A DNA stretch of 64,000 nt from Patiria pectinifera (taxonomy: Eukaryota; Echinodermata; Asteroidea; Valvatida; Asterinidae), in contig CM057144.1 in the NCBI GenBank assembly GCA_029964075.1, positions 1,759,281-1,823,280 of the forward strand. Direction: 5' to 3'. The position numbers and the translations under genes are program-made. Position 1 is the first letter of the stretch, and each line of letters opens with the position of its first letter. A model generated the notes under the pieces. That model saw nothing but the letters and a program-made list of their open reading frames with translations, made no database searches and was not told the DNA's origin. Below, one piece after another: positions 33,745 through 46,600 of this stretch.

Positions 33745-34920
33745 ATACAAGGGAATTATGTTCATACCAATTAGGGATTACATTCATACCAAGGTGTTTA
33801 TATCGTGCAAAGGTAGTTATATTTATACCAGTGGATTTATATTGATACAAAGGATGTTATATTTATACCAAGAAAGTTATATTTATACTAACGAGGTTAC
33901 ATTCTTACCCATAGGGAATTATATTCACATCAAGAGATTTATATTAATACAAATTAGCGATTTATATCATACACAGGGATTTATTTCATGGAAAGGGAGT
34001 TATATTTCGTCGTGTGCCCGGCAGAAGGGCATATATGCATATGCCCTTATGCAATAGCGCGTAATGACCAAAATGTTCCCAGCAAAAGGGCATATGCAGA
34101 AAACTGCCTCCATTTTAATGAGATTTTAACATTTTCGTCAGAAATTAACATAGTTGTATAGTTGTTCCAAATTCATACATGTATGTGCAAATTTCAAAAA
34201 TTCGTTATTTTTATATTTTATGTGTGGAGCATTGGATACAAAATAAAATGGGGGGGAAATATATGACCTTTCAATGCAATTTTCTTGAAAATGATTTTTG
34301 CATCAGAACGCTCATATGCCCTTCTGCCGGGCACCCGACGATTTATACCAGTTGAGTTAAATTCATACAGAGGATGTTCTATTTATACCAAGGAAGTTAT
34401 ATTTATACCAACGAGGTTACATTCTTACTTATATGGAATTATATTCACATCAAGAGATTTATATTAATACCAATTAGGGAGTTATATCACACAAAGGGAT
34501 TTATATCATACAAAGCGAGTTATATTTATACCAGTGGATTTATATTCATACAAATGATGTTATATTTATACCAAGGAAGTTATATTTATACTAACGAGGC
34601 TACATTCTTACCTATAGGGAATTATGTTCACATCAAGAGATTTATATTAATACCAATTAGGGATTTATATCACACAAAGGGAGTTATATCATGCAAAAGG
34701 AGTTACCTTTAAACCACTGGAGTTATTAGTCATAAGGGAGTTGCATTTATACCGTGGGAGTGATATTCATACTAAGGGAGTTATATTCCTGCAAGGGTGT
34801 TATATTCGTACCAAAGGAGTTGTATTACCAAGCAAGTTATGTTCATACTAAGACCCAGGGATTATATTCAAACGTAAGGAGTTACATTCATACCAATGCA
34901 TTTATATTCATACCAACCCA
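33745..34920. repeat. AT-rich minisatellite of GGAGTTATATTTATACCA-like units
   Basis: A long array of ~19-24 base units built on (A/G)GAGTTATATTTATACCA. Longer blocks also repeat: AAGTTATATTTATACCAACGAGGTTACATTCTTAC occurs, with small changes, near 33875, 34395 and 34577, so units of ~180 bases were duplicated. Open frames (YIYTNEV, IHIKRF) reflect the repeat. It is interrupted by a MITE at 34008-34340. Confidence 0.88.
34008..34340. mobile_element. MITE inserted in the minisatellite
   Basis: 333 bases. Terminal inverted repeats of about 27 bases read CGTCGTGTGCCCGGCAGAAG on the left and CGTCGGGTGCCCGGCAGAAG on the right (reverse strand). ATTT flanks both ends. Removing the element and one ATTT restores AGTTATATTTATACCA, exactly the surrounding repeat unit. 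The interior has no transposase. Confidence 0.92.
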
Positions 34921-36206
34921 CCCCGCCGCCTCCTTCCAACCCCAAACCACAAACCGCCCAAATAAAACCCCAGACACAAACTCTCATTAGTCAAAATAAA
35001 GGCAGCCTAACTAGGCAGTGTTTGTTTTTCCTGGCAAACATGAGCACCCCGCACTGTTGAAACTCTAGCCTCGATAGTCATTAACCATCCAGACAGTAGG
35101 CCTATGCTGTATTAATGAGCCCGGCGGGTTCGAGCAATCTGACCGAACTCTACCACCATCATCATCATCATCACAGCAGCAGTAACATGAGAAATCGCGC
35201 CGGCGTAGCTCAGATCGGTGTAAAGCCAATATTCATTTCTCAACAGGATTTTCACGAGATACTTTGTTTCCCTGTGGATTTGCAGGTTTTATCCGTACAC
35301 TTAAAAACCGCGGTGAAAATACGACATGACACCTGTACCGAACCACATAATGATTTCACGTGGACTCCGATTGGTGTTTAAATAATCATATCCATGGCGA
35401 GTACAGAAAGTGCGTCTGCTAAACTTTGTAATGCAGATCAGTTGAGAATTCGGATATTTTCATCAAAATACACCATCCAACATATTTCATTATCACATCT
35501 GCTCTTTAATTTCCCAATTTCCTTCACTTTAATTTTTCTCCGTTAATTTTAATAAACGAAGAAATTTAATCTGTCCTTGGTGTGTATTATCGCATTCAGC
35601 CGTCCTAACGAGAAATCCTCTTCATCTTTTTTTTGCATCCTTTCCGCCACCTGTTTTGCCTCTTAATGAATCGTTTCTGTAGCCGGATGTCCGCCGAGAC
35701 TCAATAGCCTATTGCTGATCAGATATTGCATAGAGACAGTCTCAATATTTGCATAACTAATGGTCCCTTGGCAACCAATTACGCCACAGTCCGGAAGTCA
35801 CGTGTCCTTGAGAGGTAATGTCATATAAGACCGGCGGCCACGGCTGATTTCCAATCAGATTTTGTTCTTTCTTTCTTCTTGTCAGGAAGACAGATTCATA
35901 ACAGATGTTTTTTTTTTCAACGTCAATGTTCAATCGGAAGCAAATTAAACGATTGGCCACTAAGGCATGTTTCACTTTCTTTTAAAGCCATATTCCACAT
36001 GCAATGCTTCCTTTGGGAATCTTGTGTTGGTGTGTTGATTGATGTGGTAATGCTGTGTTATCATAAGATTTGAAAAGGTAAATTAATTGAAGAAAAAAAA
36101 AACATTTTAAAATATACTATCAATCTTATATCTCTTGATGACCGATTTGAAGGTCGAGTCCGGGTATGAGCAACCGATGATAAAGCAATTCGCAACTTAT
36201 TACGAT
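34921..36206. other. Noncoding stretch
   Basis: Holds a short CAT/CAC microsatellite at ~35153-35180. Octamer-like TTTGCAT occurs near 35750. No supportable gene. Confidence 0.35.
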
Positions 36207-36578
36207 AAGGCCAAAAAACAAAAGTCTCCGGTTTCTGGTATGGAGCTTGCCCAAAAAGTGGTGCGGCGACGCGGCTTTTTTTTTTTTTTACCTGACTTTT
36301 GTGCTTCAAATGTCGGCTGATGACTGCAAATGGTGCCCGACTAAACTTACTGCAAATATATGGGAGTCCAGAGAGGCCACACAAAGCTTATTCTCGATCA
36401 TAACCCCATCTAAAAACACGTTAAAATTGTGCAGCAGCAGGATTCCAGTCAAACCAGTGAGTTTGGCGGTTTTGAGACATCATCTTTCATTGAAAAAAAA
36501 ACTTTTTCATTTTGCCGACGCGCATGGCTACGGCGACGCGCGCGCATACCAGAAACCGGAGACTTTTTTGGGGGGCCT
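36207..36578. mobile_element. MITE with AAAGTCTCCGGTTTCTGGTATG ends
   Basis: The 22-base end at 36221-36242 recurs perfectly in reverse at 36545-36566. Slightly looser arms run out to AGGCC and GGCCT. About 372 bases with homopolymer runs inside and no transposase. No clear target duplication. Confidence 0.85.
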
Positions 36579-37384
36579 AATCTGGTGTTTTTTTTATGAA
36601 AGTGATTTTTGCTGCTAAAAATCTAAACTTGTTGACACCTAATTCTTTTTTCTCAAACATTTCCTACCACTGAAATTTGTAAAATGCGTCACAAGCGCAA
36701 TCGCTTTTGTTTTGCATTTTTAAGTCCAAGGTAAAGGCTAAGCGTTTTTGCGAAAGTAAAAAAAAAAAAAATCCATGTCGAGGTTTATGACTAAGGGGCG
36801 AATTTACCAGACTCTGCAAACATAGACATATTTGCTAATGTTTTATGAAATCGATATTGTATCGCTTTCCTAAGTACATAAATTAACAAAGCATAATTAC
36901 AATGTCTGCTTAGCTAAGCTGCTCCTAAGAGTTCGGCCTCGCATGTTGTTTACTCGGCTTGTGCATGTGTGCAAAAAAAAAAAAAACACCAATCCGGAAC
37001 CCGACCACAATTATTGACGAAAGGCTCCGTTTCTGAGCATCCGATGCGTCGGGAACTTTACTTAGAAACAACTAAGCATTCAGGGGTATACAACCACATA
37101 TCGCAAACTCCCGGATGATCGCCTTGCAGCGTATTCACCAAGACACATCGACTCGAGGGCGTTTGCCTGGAAATCCTTGGGACGTAATGAACAACCCTCT
37201 CGGTCAGCCCGGCAAATCAATCCTGGTGCACCTGCGAGCCGCTATACATCATTGCATTCGGCTTCGATTTTCGGCGGGGCGGCCGTGTGACGACTTTGCT
37301 CTCTAAGAGAAGTTTGCCCCTCGACCTGCGCGCGCACGAGGATGCAATGCATGAAGTCTGTCACGTCTCTCCCGGACCAATGAT
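36579..37384. other. Noncoding stretch
   Basis: Two A-runs (near 36760 and 36975) and a GC-richer segment at 37.1-37.38 kb. No gene recognised. Confidence 0.35.
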
Positions 37385-37920
37385 GCAAAACCATACCCAA
37401 AGGGTGTGCATTTACACGGAACAATTTCAACAAGACTTTTTTAACAGTTCCACAAACTCAAATCAATTAATTAATGTACCCCTGAACTACAGCCTATTAT
37501 TACATGTACATGTATTGGCAAACATCTTCTTGACCAACTAAGGTTGTTACATAACATAAACCACGCCTAAAAGGTATGGAAATGTACGCATGGGCTCAAT
37601 ATCTGTCCAGTAAGTATTTGCGAAAGTTTCATAAAACTCACACCAATTACTCACCTCTGAACTAGCGCCTATTGTTACTTGCTAAACTTATCTTCTTGAC
37701 CAATAGAATTAAAAGAAAGTATACAAAACGACTCCAAAAGGGTGTAGAAAGCTAAACGTGGAACAATTTCTTGCTACTCATGTCGAATAAGAAAATAATC
37801 TCTGACCTACATAAAAACGTGTGGACCAGTGAAAAAGTCTGTGTTAAATTACATACTATTTTTACAGTGCACAGTATTGTATCATTTGCTAAACTAATCT
37901 CTCCTTTTCATTCAAATTAA
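37385..37920. repeat. Three diverged ~170-190 bp tandem repeats
   Basis: The word order AAAGGGTGT, GGAACAATTTC, CTGAACTA, CCTATT, TTGCTAAAC and TCTTGACCAA recurs with heavy divergence in windows starting near 37385, 37560 and 37730. An old array. Boundaries are uncertain. Confidence 0.55.
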
Positions 37921-40378
37921 CAAAGTATCAATGGTTTTGCATTATATACAAGAGGTATTTAACAGCTTCGAAAGTGAATGGGCTTGTGATCCAATGAGAA
38001 ATGCAGAGACAGTATTCATTAGACATTTCACAAGACTCCTAACAGAAACAGACGAGTGCATAAGATATGATATTAATGATGACCGTGTTCATCTGATGGC
38101 TTCCTGGGGCAATAACTCTCCTAGTCCTAGTTGTGTATTCCCCTCAAATTGTCGCTAATTTAATTTTCCACGGGCGGATTTTAGGCAAGGATTTGCCCCG
38201 TCTGGCTGAATTGATGAAGTGAGACTTCACAAGATAATTCGTCTTCTCTATTTTTTTTTTTTAGTTTTCCTTTCTCGGGGAAATTTTAAAGTTACGTGCT
38301 TGCAAGCCGAGGACCCGAAATATAACAGTACCATCAGCAACTTAAACAGTATTGCCAGGCAGATCTTGTTAAATTTATCTGAGAATTTTACCCGGCAAAT
38401 TAAGGCCGTGTCAAGTTTGTTTATCACACCTGATTTTAACAAAGTCAAGTGCGACAAAATTCTGTATTGAAATTTCATAATCAGTTTTTGTAATGATTTC
38501 CATTTCACCCACAACTCCATTTTTTTCTCAAGAAATAAATAATTTTCAGAAAATACCGACTTTTGAACTACGAGCTCTTATAAACCAAGTAGACGTGACA
38601 TGGTTCCGTTCACCTTTAAATCAGCTTGGTACACTACCTTTTTGCCAAAAATATTTCATAATTTTTCTCTTTTATTAGATTTCTACTGCCTCTTGAGCAC
38701 TGCGTGTATATAGGCTACAATCACAGCCTTTCGGACTATACGACTCATGAATACTGTAATGCAATGGTTGCGTATAGGGCCGGCAGTTATTTTCTGGTCG
38801 TCGTGCATATTCAATTAGCTTGTCTGGGGTTTAGCCAGACCTTACACCGTCGGACCAAAATCGAATGGACCCGCTGGATTGAAAAAAAAAGAAAGATTTT
38901 ATTCCATTAAATCGAAATGTAGCCCCGAGTTGCCCCGAATGCCGTTACGAAATTTCAACCTCGTGGTATAACCTTGAATTAGACGATAAGTGGCGTTGCA
39001 GGCGCTTACCGGGTAACAGGCTTAAAACGGTAGCGCACTTTCTGTGGCCGATAACACTTTACCTATTATTGCTCTCTTCTTCCGATAAACAATAAAAAAA
39101 AATAACATGCATTCAAAGCAGATTTCCATTTTCTCTTTCGTCTTCAGACACTCACTTTTCTGGTGTATCATATACGTGCAACATGCTTGGACTTTTATAC
39201 TGCAAAGTGCTAAATTGACACCGCGGTGTAACTTAAACACTTTGCAGTGTGATCTAGGGACCTATAGGATGCAATATAAGACACCTGGATCGACCCGTAA
39301 GTGCACAAGCATAAATGCTCTCATTTTTTAGGGTGTTTTTTTTCACGAGGATAAGCAGTATATGAAGCAGTTAATTTACCTATGCCTTCAGAGCTCGTAT
39401 GCATCTTAATTGATAAATTAGGTAACTCATCCATCAACCATGCCTGCCCCTTGCATCACTAATGTAATTAAGACAAAGATATTTTTGCGCACAGCAGCAT
39501 GTCTCAAAACAGGTTAAGTACGATGCTTTAAAGCGAAATTTTCTGAAAACACTCGAAATCGACAAAAATTGTAATTTTTGACATGTGTGTCTCTTCGTGA
39601 AAAGCGGTGTCGTTTTGAAACAGGACAGATCATACATAGGTTGGAGGGAAACATGCACCAGGCAAGGAATTGAGATGCAGCACGTGGGAAAAAAAGCCAT
39701 TGTAATATCCTTTTGTTTTAAAAAATAAGTTCCAGTTCAGAACAAAAAAAAATCTGTAAAAACAATGTGGAAATCGCAGACTTGCGAATGAATAAAATGC
39801 CACCCCATTCGGCCATTATTACATGCATGCAGGAGACGCTCTGCAGGTGATTCACCGCCGCCCTTGAGTCACTTTATAACGGAGCTGCCGCTGTTCGTCA
39901 AACAGTGATCGACCTTAGTCAATGATTAACTGAAGACACGCTATACTGCATCATGTTATTCGTCATAGGTCTGAAACAGTAGGGCACTCAACCGCAACCT
40001 CGTTCCCAATGTCTGCTTCATTTCGATCGCGGTGTCAACAGTAGACCCTGGGAGTATAGACAGATTACCCATTTTCAGATTGGGTACCTGTTTTTCGATT
40101 GTAATGCCTATATAACGAGTTTTTACGTTATGTATGAAGATCACACCAAGTTCCCCTGAGCATCAACTTTCCATTTTTCCAATTTTGCTTAATGAATATT
40201 TTAAGTAATGGATTGGTGCATTACAACTGAGCATTTTTTTAAATTTTATACTTTAGGTGACGTCATCTGGAACTTTATCAGTTGAATGCATTGGTAGTAC
40301 CCATTTTGCCTGTTCAACGCTAATGGCAGGTTTCCAAGTTTTATTTGCAAATGATCCAATAGGGGTGAAGGATTATCT
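37921..40378. other. Noncoding stretch
   Basis: Frames at 37931-38158 and 38219-38470 were considered and rejected as genes. No RNA or element recognised. Confidence 0.35.
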
Positions 40379-40832
40379 GATGCTAGCGGCTAGTAATTAT
40401 TTTTTTATGCAACCAACTATAGTCCATGACCATAATGCGCATGCGTGAAACATATCACATGAACAACTAAATGTGTCACCTGATTCGGAATTATAGTTCT
40501 TATAGCTTATATTTCTCGACTGTCAGCGTGGTCTCGCTGTGGTGTGTGCGTTAAATCGCTGATCTGAATGAATTGAATTCCTGGGGGGGGGGGGGGTTTA
40601 CATTTTCATTTTTTCCCCCAAAAGTGAAATTTGTTCTCTAAATAAATTGTGTTAAATCAACCCCTGATGATGGATAAAGGAAATTCAGCCTTTTCTTCTC
40701 ATCATTCATGGCTTTGGAGGATTTGTTTAAAGGGGAAGTAAAGTCCGATAACCATTGCGTACCAACTGACGGATGCGCATTATGGTCATTGACTATACTT
40801 GGTTGCATAAAATAATACTTGCTAGCGGCTAT
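40379..40832. mobile_element. Inverted-repeat element, ~65-bp arms
   Basis: The left arm at ~40381-40449 (GCTAGCGGCT, TTTATGCAACCAACTATAGT, GACCATAATGCGCAT) matches the right arm at ~40766-40830 in reverse with few changes. The ~320-base spacer includes a 13-G run at ~40583. It may be a MITE whose ends lie at the arms. Confidence 0.82.
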
Positions 40833-41029
40833 ACTTGAACGCACTGACGATGAGATTGTACCTAATCTGAATGAACTTTACATTCGAACGTGCAACTACT
40901 TTACGAAATCGACTTCTTTTGAAATCATTCGTGACGCCAGAGCTTTCATAACAGCGATGTCTTCGTAATAATGTTTAATTTTATTTATTATTTTATTTTT
41001 TTCATTCTGGTAATGAAACCAAGGATCCC

Positions 41030-41190
41030 GCAAAAGTGCCCTAGGCACTGTAGCCCGAAAGCCTGAAGAAACCTGTAGAGAGAAGACAATAAAATAGAAA
41101 TTACAGTTCTAGAGATGGGAGGAAAAGCCCAGAAAAAATATTCTGAGGAAAACCCACGGAATCAGGTACGGACTTAAAACCCAATCCACA
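41030..41190. repeat. Decayed SINE-like repeat
   Basis: AGAGATGGGAGGAAAAGCCC followed by GAGGAAAACCCACGGAATCA and a GGACTTAAAACCC tail. The word order resembles the minus-strand element at the window start. Confidence 0.4.
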
Positions 41191-42865
41191 TATTTGCACA
41201 TGGTTCACAGCGGTGGAAGGCGAGGAAAGTACTGCTACGCCAACCTGACTTTAACAAAATGTACCAATCATAGCATCTCTGAGGACATCATAAAGTACAT
41301 GTGGGGCTGTTGTGGTCGTCTTTTACGTATGAGTTCAAATTGCGTAATGCAGTGTCTAGACTCGTCTGGCTTAAATGTCACCGGGTCGATGCTTCAGTGA
41401 AATTGCAGGTTTTTTACTGAAGACTTTAAAAATAAAACAAATCGTGCTTGAAAAGCATCTTTCTCTTGCTGCGTGCGTTCGTCACACGGTCGTTGGCAAT
41501 TCAAGTATGAGCGGCCATCGTTGCAAAACAGAAAGTCTTCGAAAAATATTATGCACCATTTACTATAACAACGGTTAACAAAGAATTAAAATGAAAGGGT
41601 GTAATGAGCCGTTCCTAGCGAAATCTGTTGCTAGTCTAGTATGTAATTTAAGCATAATGGGTCGATGTTCGTAAGCAAAACGACGGTCTAGAGAGAGAAG
41701 GACTGGTACAATATCACCAAGATTAACCGTATGTGCAGTACTGAAAGGATATATTTGGGAAGGCCGTATTTTATATAGATACTAGGTGTCAAATGGCGTA
41801 ATGCTAGAGCTTAATTAGACATCAATTACGTGGTTCGTAATTTAAAGCTTTTGGTGTCAACATTTAAAGAATAAGCCCCAAATATATGGGGTTCTCAATA
41901 ACGAAATCAGCATAAATTTCCTTCGTGCGTTCGGGCATTGGGGTAAAACTGCACTATACAGGCTGCATACAGCCCAATCACGCAATTAAGCTCATCATTG
42001 GCGAACATGTTCCCGCGCTTTTTTTCCCCGCCACTGCATTACCCAGCAGTATTAGTCAACAATGACAAACCAATTTCCCGCTCGACTACCTGATTCATGC
42101 TGACAAGTCTCCGCCATGCCAACACCTCTCCTTGGAAACGTACATCACCTTCTTTCGTGAAAAGCAGCGCGCGTACGCACCGCGCGCGCAATTATGCCCG
42201 CCGGTGGAGGAAGTGTGCTTCCGCTGTTTGCTCGATTCGTAATCATCCGGGCACCATTAGGACAGCACCGTTGGTAATTGTGCTTGTGTCAGACAATGGG
42301 AAGAAGAGGCAATATGAGCGCTCAGTGTTCCTTGAAAGAAGACTAATTGACCGCGAGAGATGAAAAGCGCTCACAGTTTTCGCATGTTGGATAATTACAC
42401 AGCTTTAGAGTATTACGCTTGCTCGTACTCTAAAGAGTACTCTAAAACTAAGTTCTAGGCTATTTGGGTAACTTGGGACGTCACGTTTGTTCCTTCCTTG
42501 ACACCTTGGAAGTGTTTTAGATCTCAACATATTAGTCAACCTACCAATCTAAGCTGGCGAAATAGTACATATAATTATGTTTAAAGCCTTAAATTTGTCT
42601 TTGAGCTGTAAGGGTTATGGTTTGATTTTAGGTGATAAGACGACGAACACTGAAGTGCGGATGTATGTCGAAAACCCCTAAATTTGTCTTTGCGATAATT
42701 TTACCTCCTGTGCCCTGAAAAGGGTCGACCTCAGGATCAGCAACGTACATTTTGACAAATGAAATAAGTTGTACCGACTTGTAGAAACAGTTTCAAGAAT
42801 GCAAACATCATTTTTGTTGCTCGGTCGTCTGCAAGTCTAAATGTGTTGTCTTTATTTTGCCGCAG
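41191..42865. other. Noncoding stretch upstream of the PLA2-like coding exons
   Basis: A hairpin-like segment (TTTAGAGTA...TACTCTAAA) sits at ~42403-42435. CpG-rich patches occur at 42.13-42.25 kb. No alternative TATA plus donor was found here for the downstream gene. Confidence 0.4.
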
Positions 42866-43653
42866 ATCCAGAGAGAAACACGGTACCGCCTGTAGAATTC
42901 TGTACACTATGGAATTGACGGCGTCCCGGATGATATTGGCTGCGTTACCAGTCGTCGCGGTGTGCCTCGTGGGAGGCGTCCCGACAGCGTCCGACGCGCA
43001 GAGGATAGTCTCCTTCCCGTCCGCGGCCGGATATGAGACCATCAGCAGAGACCGAGCGCGGGACCAGTTCCCCAGGAGGGAAGAACTTCTGCAGGCGTTG
43101 GACTTCCTGGAGTCTTACGAGCGAGGTATACAACAGAATGACTGGAACAGAGACCAAGACGTCGGCGGTGGTCATTTATACGGGGACGAAGCGGACGACG
43201 ATGCCCTCGAAGGGTATCCAGAGTACCCACCCATCGATGACAATACCGTAGACATTCCACCGTGGTTGGCCAGCTACCTGCTCCGGGAAGCACAGGGGAA
43301 CCAAGAGGACTATCCACCACAAGAGGAGGAACCTGAAGAATTGTCCTTGGACCTGGACGACCAGGAGCTCCTAGAGGCGCTCCTGGAGGAGGAAGAAGAA
43401 GAAGAAGAAGAAGAGGCAGCAGAAGAAGAGGCAGTGGAGGAGGCCTACGAGGAGGCGATGGAGCGTGAAGAACAGGAAGCGATCGCGGACATCGTGGAGC
43501 AGGAGATGGAGGCCGTGGCGGCCAATGACATCCTGGATGACATCTGGGCACAGGAGGTCCTCCAGGAAGATGCCGAGAAGAATCTGAAATGGCTGCTGGT
43601 TGAGGAGGAGGAGAGGTTGCAAAGGGAGGAAGAACAGTCGGAAGAAGAAGAAG
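42866..43653 (+). CDS. Acidic PLA2-like gene, exon with start codon
   Basis: Acceptor TTATTTTGCCGCAG ends at 42865 and the ATG is at 42909, so at least one noncoding exon lies upstream. It encodes the signal peptide, a mixed segment with FPRREELLQALDFLESYER and IPPWLASYLLREAQ, and then Glu-rich stretches encoded by GAA/GAG runs near 43385-43440. The donor is GAAG|GTGAGT, phase 1. Confidence 0.85.
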
Positions 43654-46600
43654 GTGAGTTGTTAAGTCATACATCAATTTCAATTTATTTTTGATATGAA
43701 AGTAGGGTTCGTCATGAGTGGACTTATGCTGTAGCTGGGACTTTTAGTCTGATGATGCATCGGTAGATAATACGATGAACAGCTGTTTTGGTAGGATTGT
43801 CAGCAATATGATTTATGAAAGAATTTTGGGGACATTTTTTTTTCCAAAAAGTACTCATCAAAACTATTTTTTTTTTATTGAATTCTAAAATCCCGAAACT
43901 TCTTACATTTTAGTTAGTATATTTATTGAAATCCGGCCAGAGAAACTTTAAACCTGTGCGGGAAACCTTGAGATTAAAAGCATGAAAAAAGGTCTGAATT
44001 GGTGTTGGGTTGATGAACACAGGAAGGTTGATAATCGTTGTTCTCTTATTTCTTTCAGACCCATTCGACTTTGAATTTTACTCCTCGGAGGCGGAGAGCT
44101 ACCCAGCTGCCGAGCCAGACGACCAGTCGGCTTCGGAGAACTTCGGCGAGGGTTTTACGGACTACGGGGCCGAGTATTCGATGGTGGGCGGCTCGGAAGA
44201 GGCAGAGGACTTCGTTGGAGAATCCCTGGATGATGAGGAGAAAGAAGAGCTGCTGGAAGAGGCAGCTGAGATCTTGGAGCTTCAAGAAATGGAAGATGAA
44301 GGTGAGGATGCACTGAAAAGGCTGTAGTTTTAAGTTAACGTACACCGCGTGGAGTTATTAGGTTCAATCAACATTAATACTACGTGTGCTGTATATAGCC
44401 ATATTTTAGCAGGCGCAAGTATAACGATAAACGAACTCCTCGGTATTACTATTTTGTAGGGATTTACGCGATTTTAAAGAATTTGTGTCCAAAATTGTGT
44501 CCAAAACCTACAGCATCAAAGTGGGGGCCAACTTCGTGTACCTCGTACGGAAGATAGGTGATGGGACCTTGCCTTTGATGATACAATTATGGCATTTTGC
44601 ACACAGTCAGAGTATGTCATGAGAAAGATATTTGGCTATAGGGCCATCGCAGATTTGTCCTTTGAAAAAAATATAGGTAGAATAACAAGTATTGTCAGCC
44701 ATTTTGAAATTGCTAAAAATCATTATCAATATATATGAAATGTTATTTCGCAACCCATTTGCTGTTTCTTGTCCTTTCAAGGAGGGAAAATAGATCAACG
44801 TGTAAGAGAATTGTCTTACTCTGATAAAACCGGTCTCATTGCCTGATAAACAGGGGTTGGGTATTGTGAAACGCTTTGAGGAAATTTTGTGGGGAGTGTG
44901 GTTTAGTGGTTAGGGCTTGAGACTCATGTTCAGAGGGTCAGGGGTTCGAATCCAGCTGCTGTTCATGTTGTGTTCTTGGGCAAGCCACTTCACCCCCACT
45001 TGCCTCTCTCCACCCAGGAGTATAAATGGGTACCGGCATTAGCTGGGGAGTAACCTGCAATGGACTGGCATCCCATCCAGGGGGATAGACATATTCTCAG
45101 TCGTTTCATGCTACTGAAAGCGGAGATAAACGCCAGCCTGAAGGGCCACATTGGCTCGTGACGGACTTAACTTTAACTTGAGACCTTTGGTATTAAGCGC
45201 TATATTAGCAAGTTATTCGAGAAAATAGTCCTAATTTTGCGAGTTTGGTAAAAGCATACAACATGTACGTGAAGAAGCTCCTTTATTAAACTTTTAGAAC
45301 TCAAAACCGTCTGTGATAAGTAAATATGAATCTTACCGGAAATTGTGTAAGTAGCTGTCGCGAAACGTGACTGAGCGAAAAGGCCCAAGATAATAAACGA
45401 TGCGCGGGTGCGTGGAAAAAAACGGAAGGGAGTTGTGCGTTTCCATCTCGCAAAACCAAACACTCAAAGGGCAATGTATTATAATTGGGGAACGGTAAGC
45501 CAATACTGCCGCTTTCTGAACGCTACATTTCTCGGCCAAGTTTTCATTCAGTCATTCCGGGTAAACGAAACCCTGTTAGCTGAAAATCGATGAATCTCAA
45601 TGGCTGCGTTTTAAAAGCAAGTGCGAGTGTGCAATAAGCTCTGGCCGTCTTGCATGAAAGTCTTGCATGAAATATATCAAAATGATCCCTGCCAGAGCTG
45701 AAAATGCGACGCCGAAAAATGCGACTCCGATGGCACATATGGAACACCATACTTTAGATTTATATTTAGATTTAAAGCGATTTGTGATAAATACCTCGTG
45801 ACTATAACATTACTGTACATATTTTTTGCAAACTTATTACACACAATTTTTGTTAAGTATGTACTATATGGTTTTGCTTTTTTTTTAAATAAAATTTGGT
45901 AATTATAATTTTATGGGAGGCGTAGGGGGCTTATTTTGGTCCATTTTTGGGGACAGACAGATAGACAGTCAGACCGACCGACCGACCACCAAATGACATG
46001 TAGAAGCTTCTGCCAGGGCTTAAACAAAGGTGAAAAATCTTGAAAGTTTATTTCGGGGTCGCGCTGTGGTTAGTCCGTGTACGGATGGGCGTACGTGGGT
46101 GCCGCGAGGCGCGCCTCGCCCTGCAGACATCGGCGGGCCAGCATGCTACGGCCGGCCAAAATCAAATGATCACCCGGTGAATTGTTAACGACATATTCGG
46201 TGGGAAAGTGGGTCGTGTCGGTCCGGCGTGTGCGAGAGCCATAATAGATGTCGATATTGACTTTGTGCGAGTGACGCACTGGCCTGCAAACTAAAGAGGA
46301 GCAAAACCGAAAGATTCACGGCATCAACTTTGCTAAGTGCCCAGTGTATCGGGGGAAGAGGATCGGAGAATAAAGATTTAGTGATATAGATCTGTTTGGC
46401 CCCTGCCCTTTACATGAAGTAGGCCGCACGCGAATTACCTGCTGCTGAAAGCACAATAAAACATTTTTCGTGGAACTGACCCTGTTTTATTGATTAACGA
46501 TGTCATTTATGATGAATATTCTACGGAGCAAATTAAGCTATGTATTTCTCACTGTTGTTCGAGTTTAAAGGTACACTCTCGTCTTGAAATGACGATAACA

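Noticed and set aside
33737-34990. Open frames rich in Tyr/Ile (YIYTNEV, IHIKRF)
   Set aside because: Generated by the AT-rich minisatellite and interrupted by a MITE.
37931-38158. 75-codon frame beginning MVLHYIQEVFNSFESEW
   Set aside because: Plausible composition but no domain, splice site or neighbouring exon; low evidence.
38219-38470. 83-codon frame with hydrophobic start and N-glycosylation-like sites
   Set aside because: The hydrophobic part comes from a T-run; no splice, promoter or homology support.
43042-43683. Long Pro/Leu-rich minus-strand frame
   Set aside because: Shadow of the Glu-rich plus-strand exon (GAG/GAA reads as CTC/TTC).
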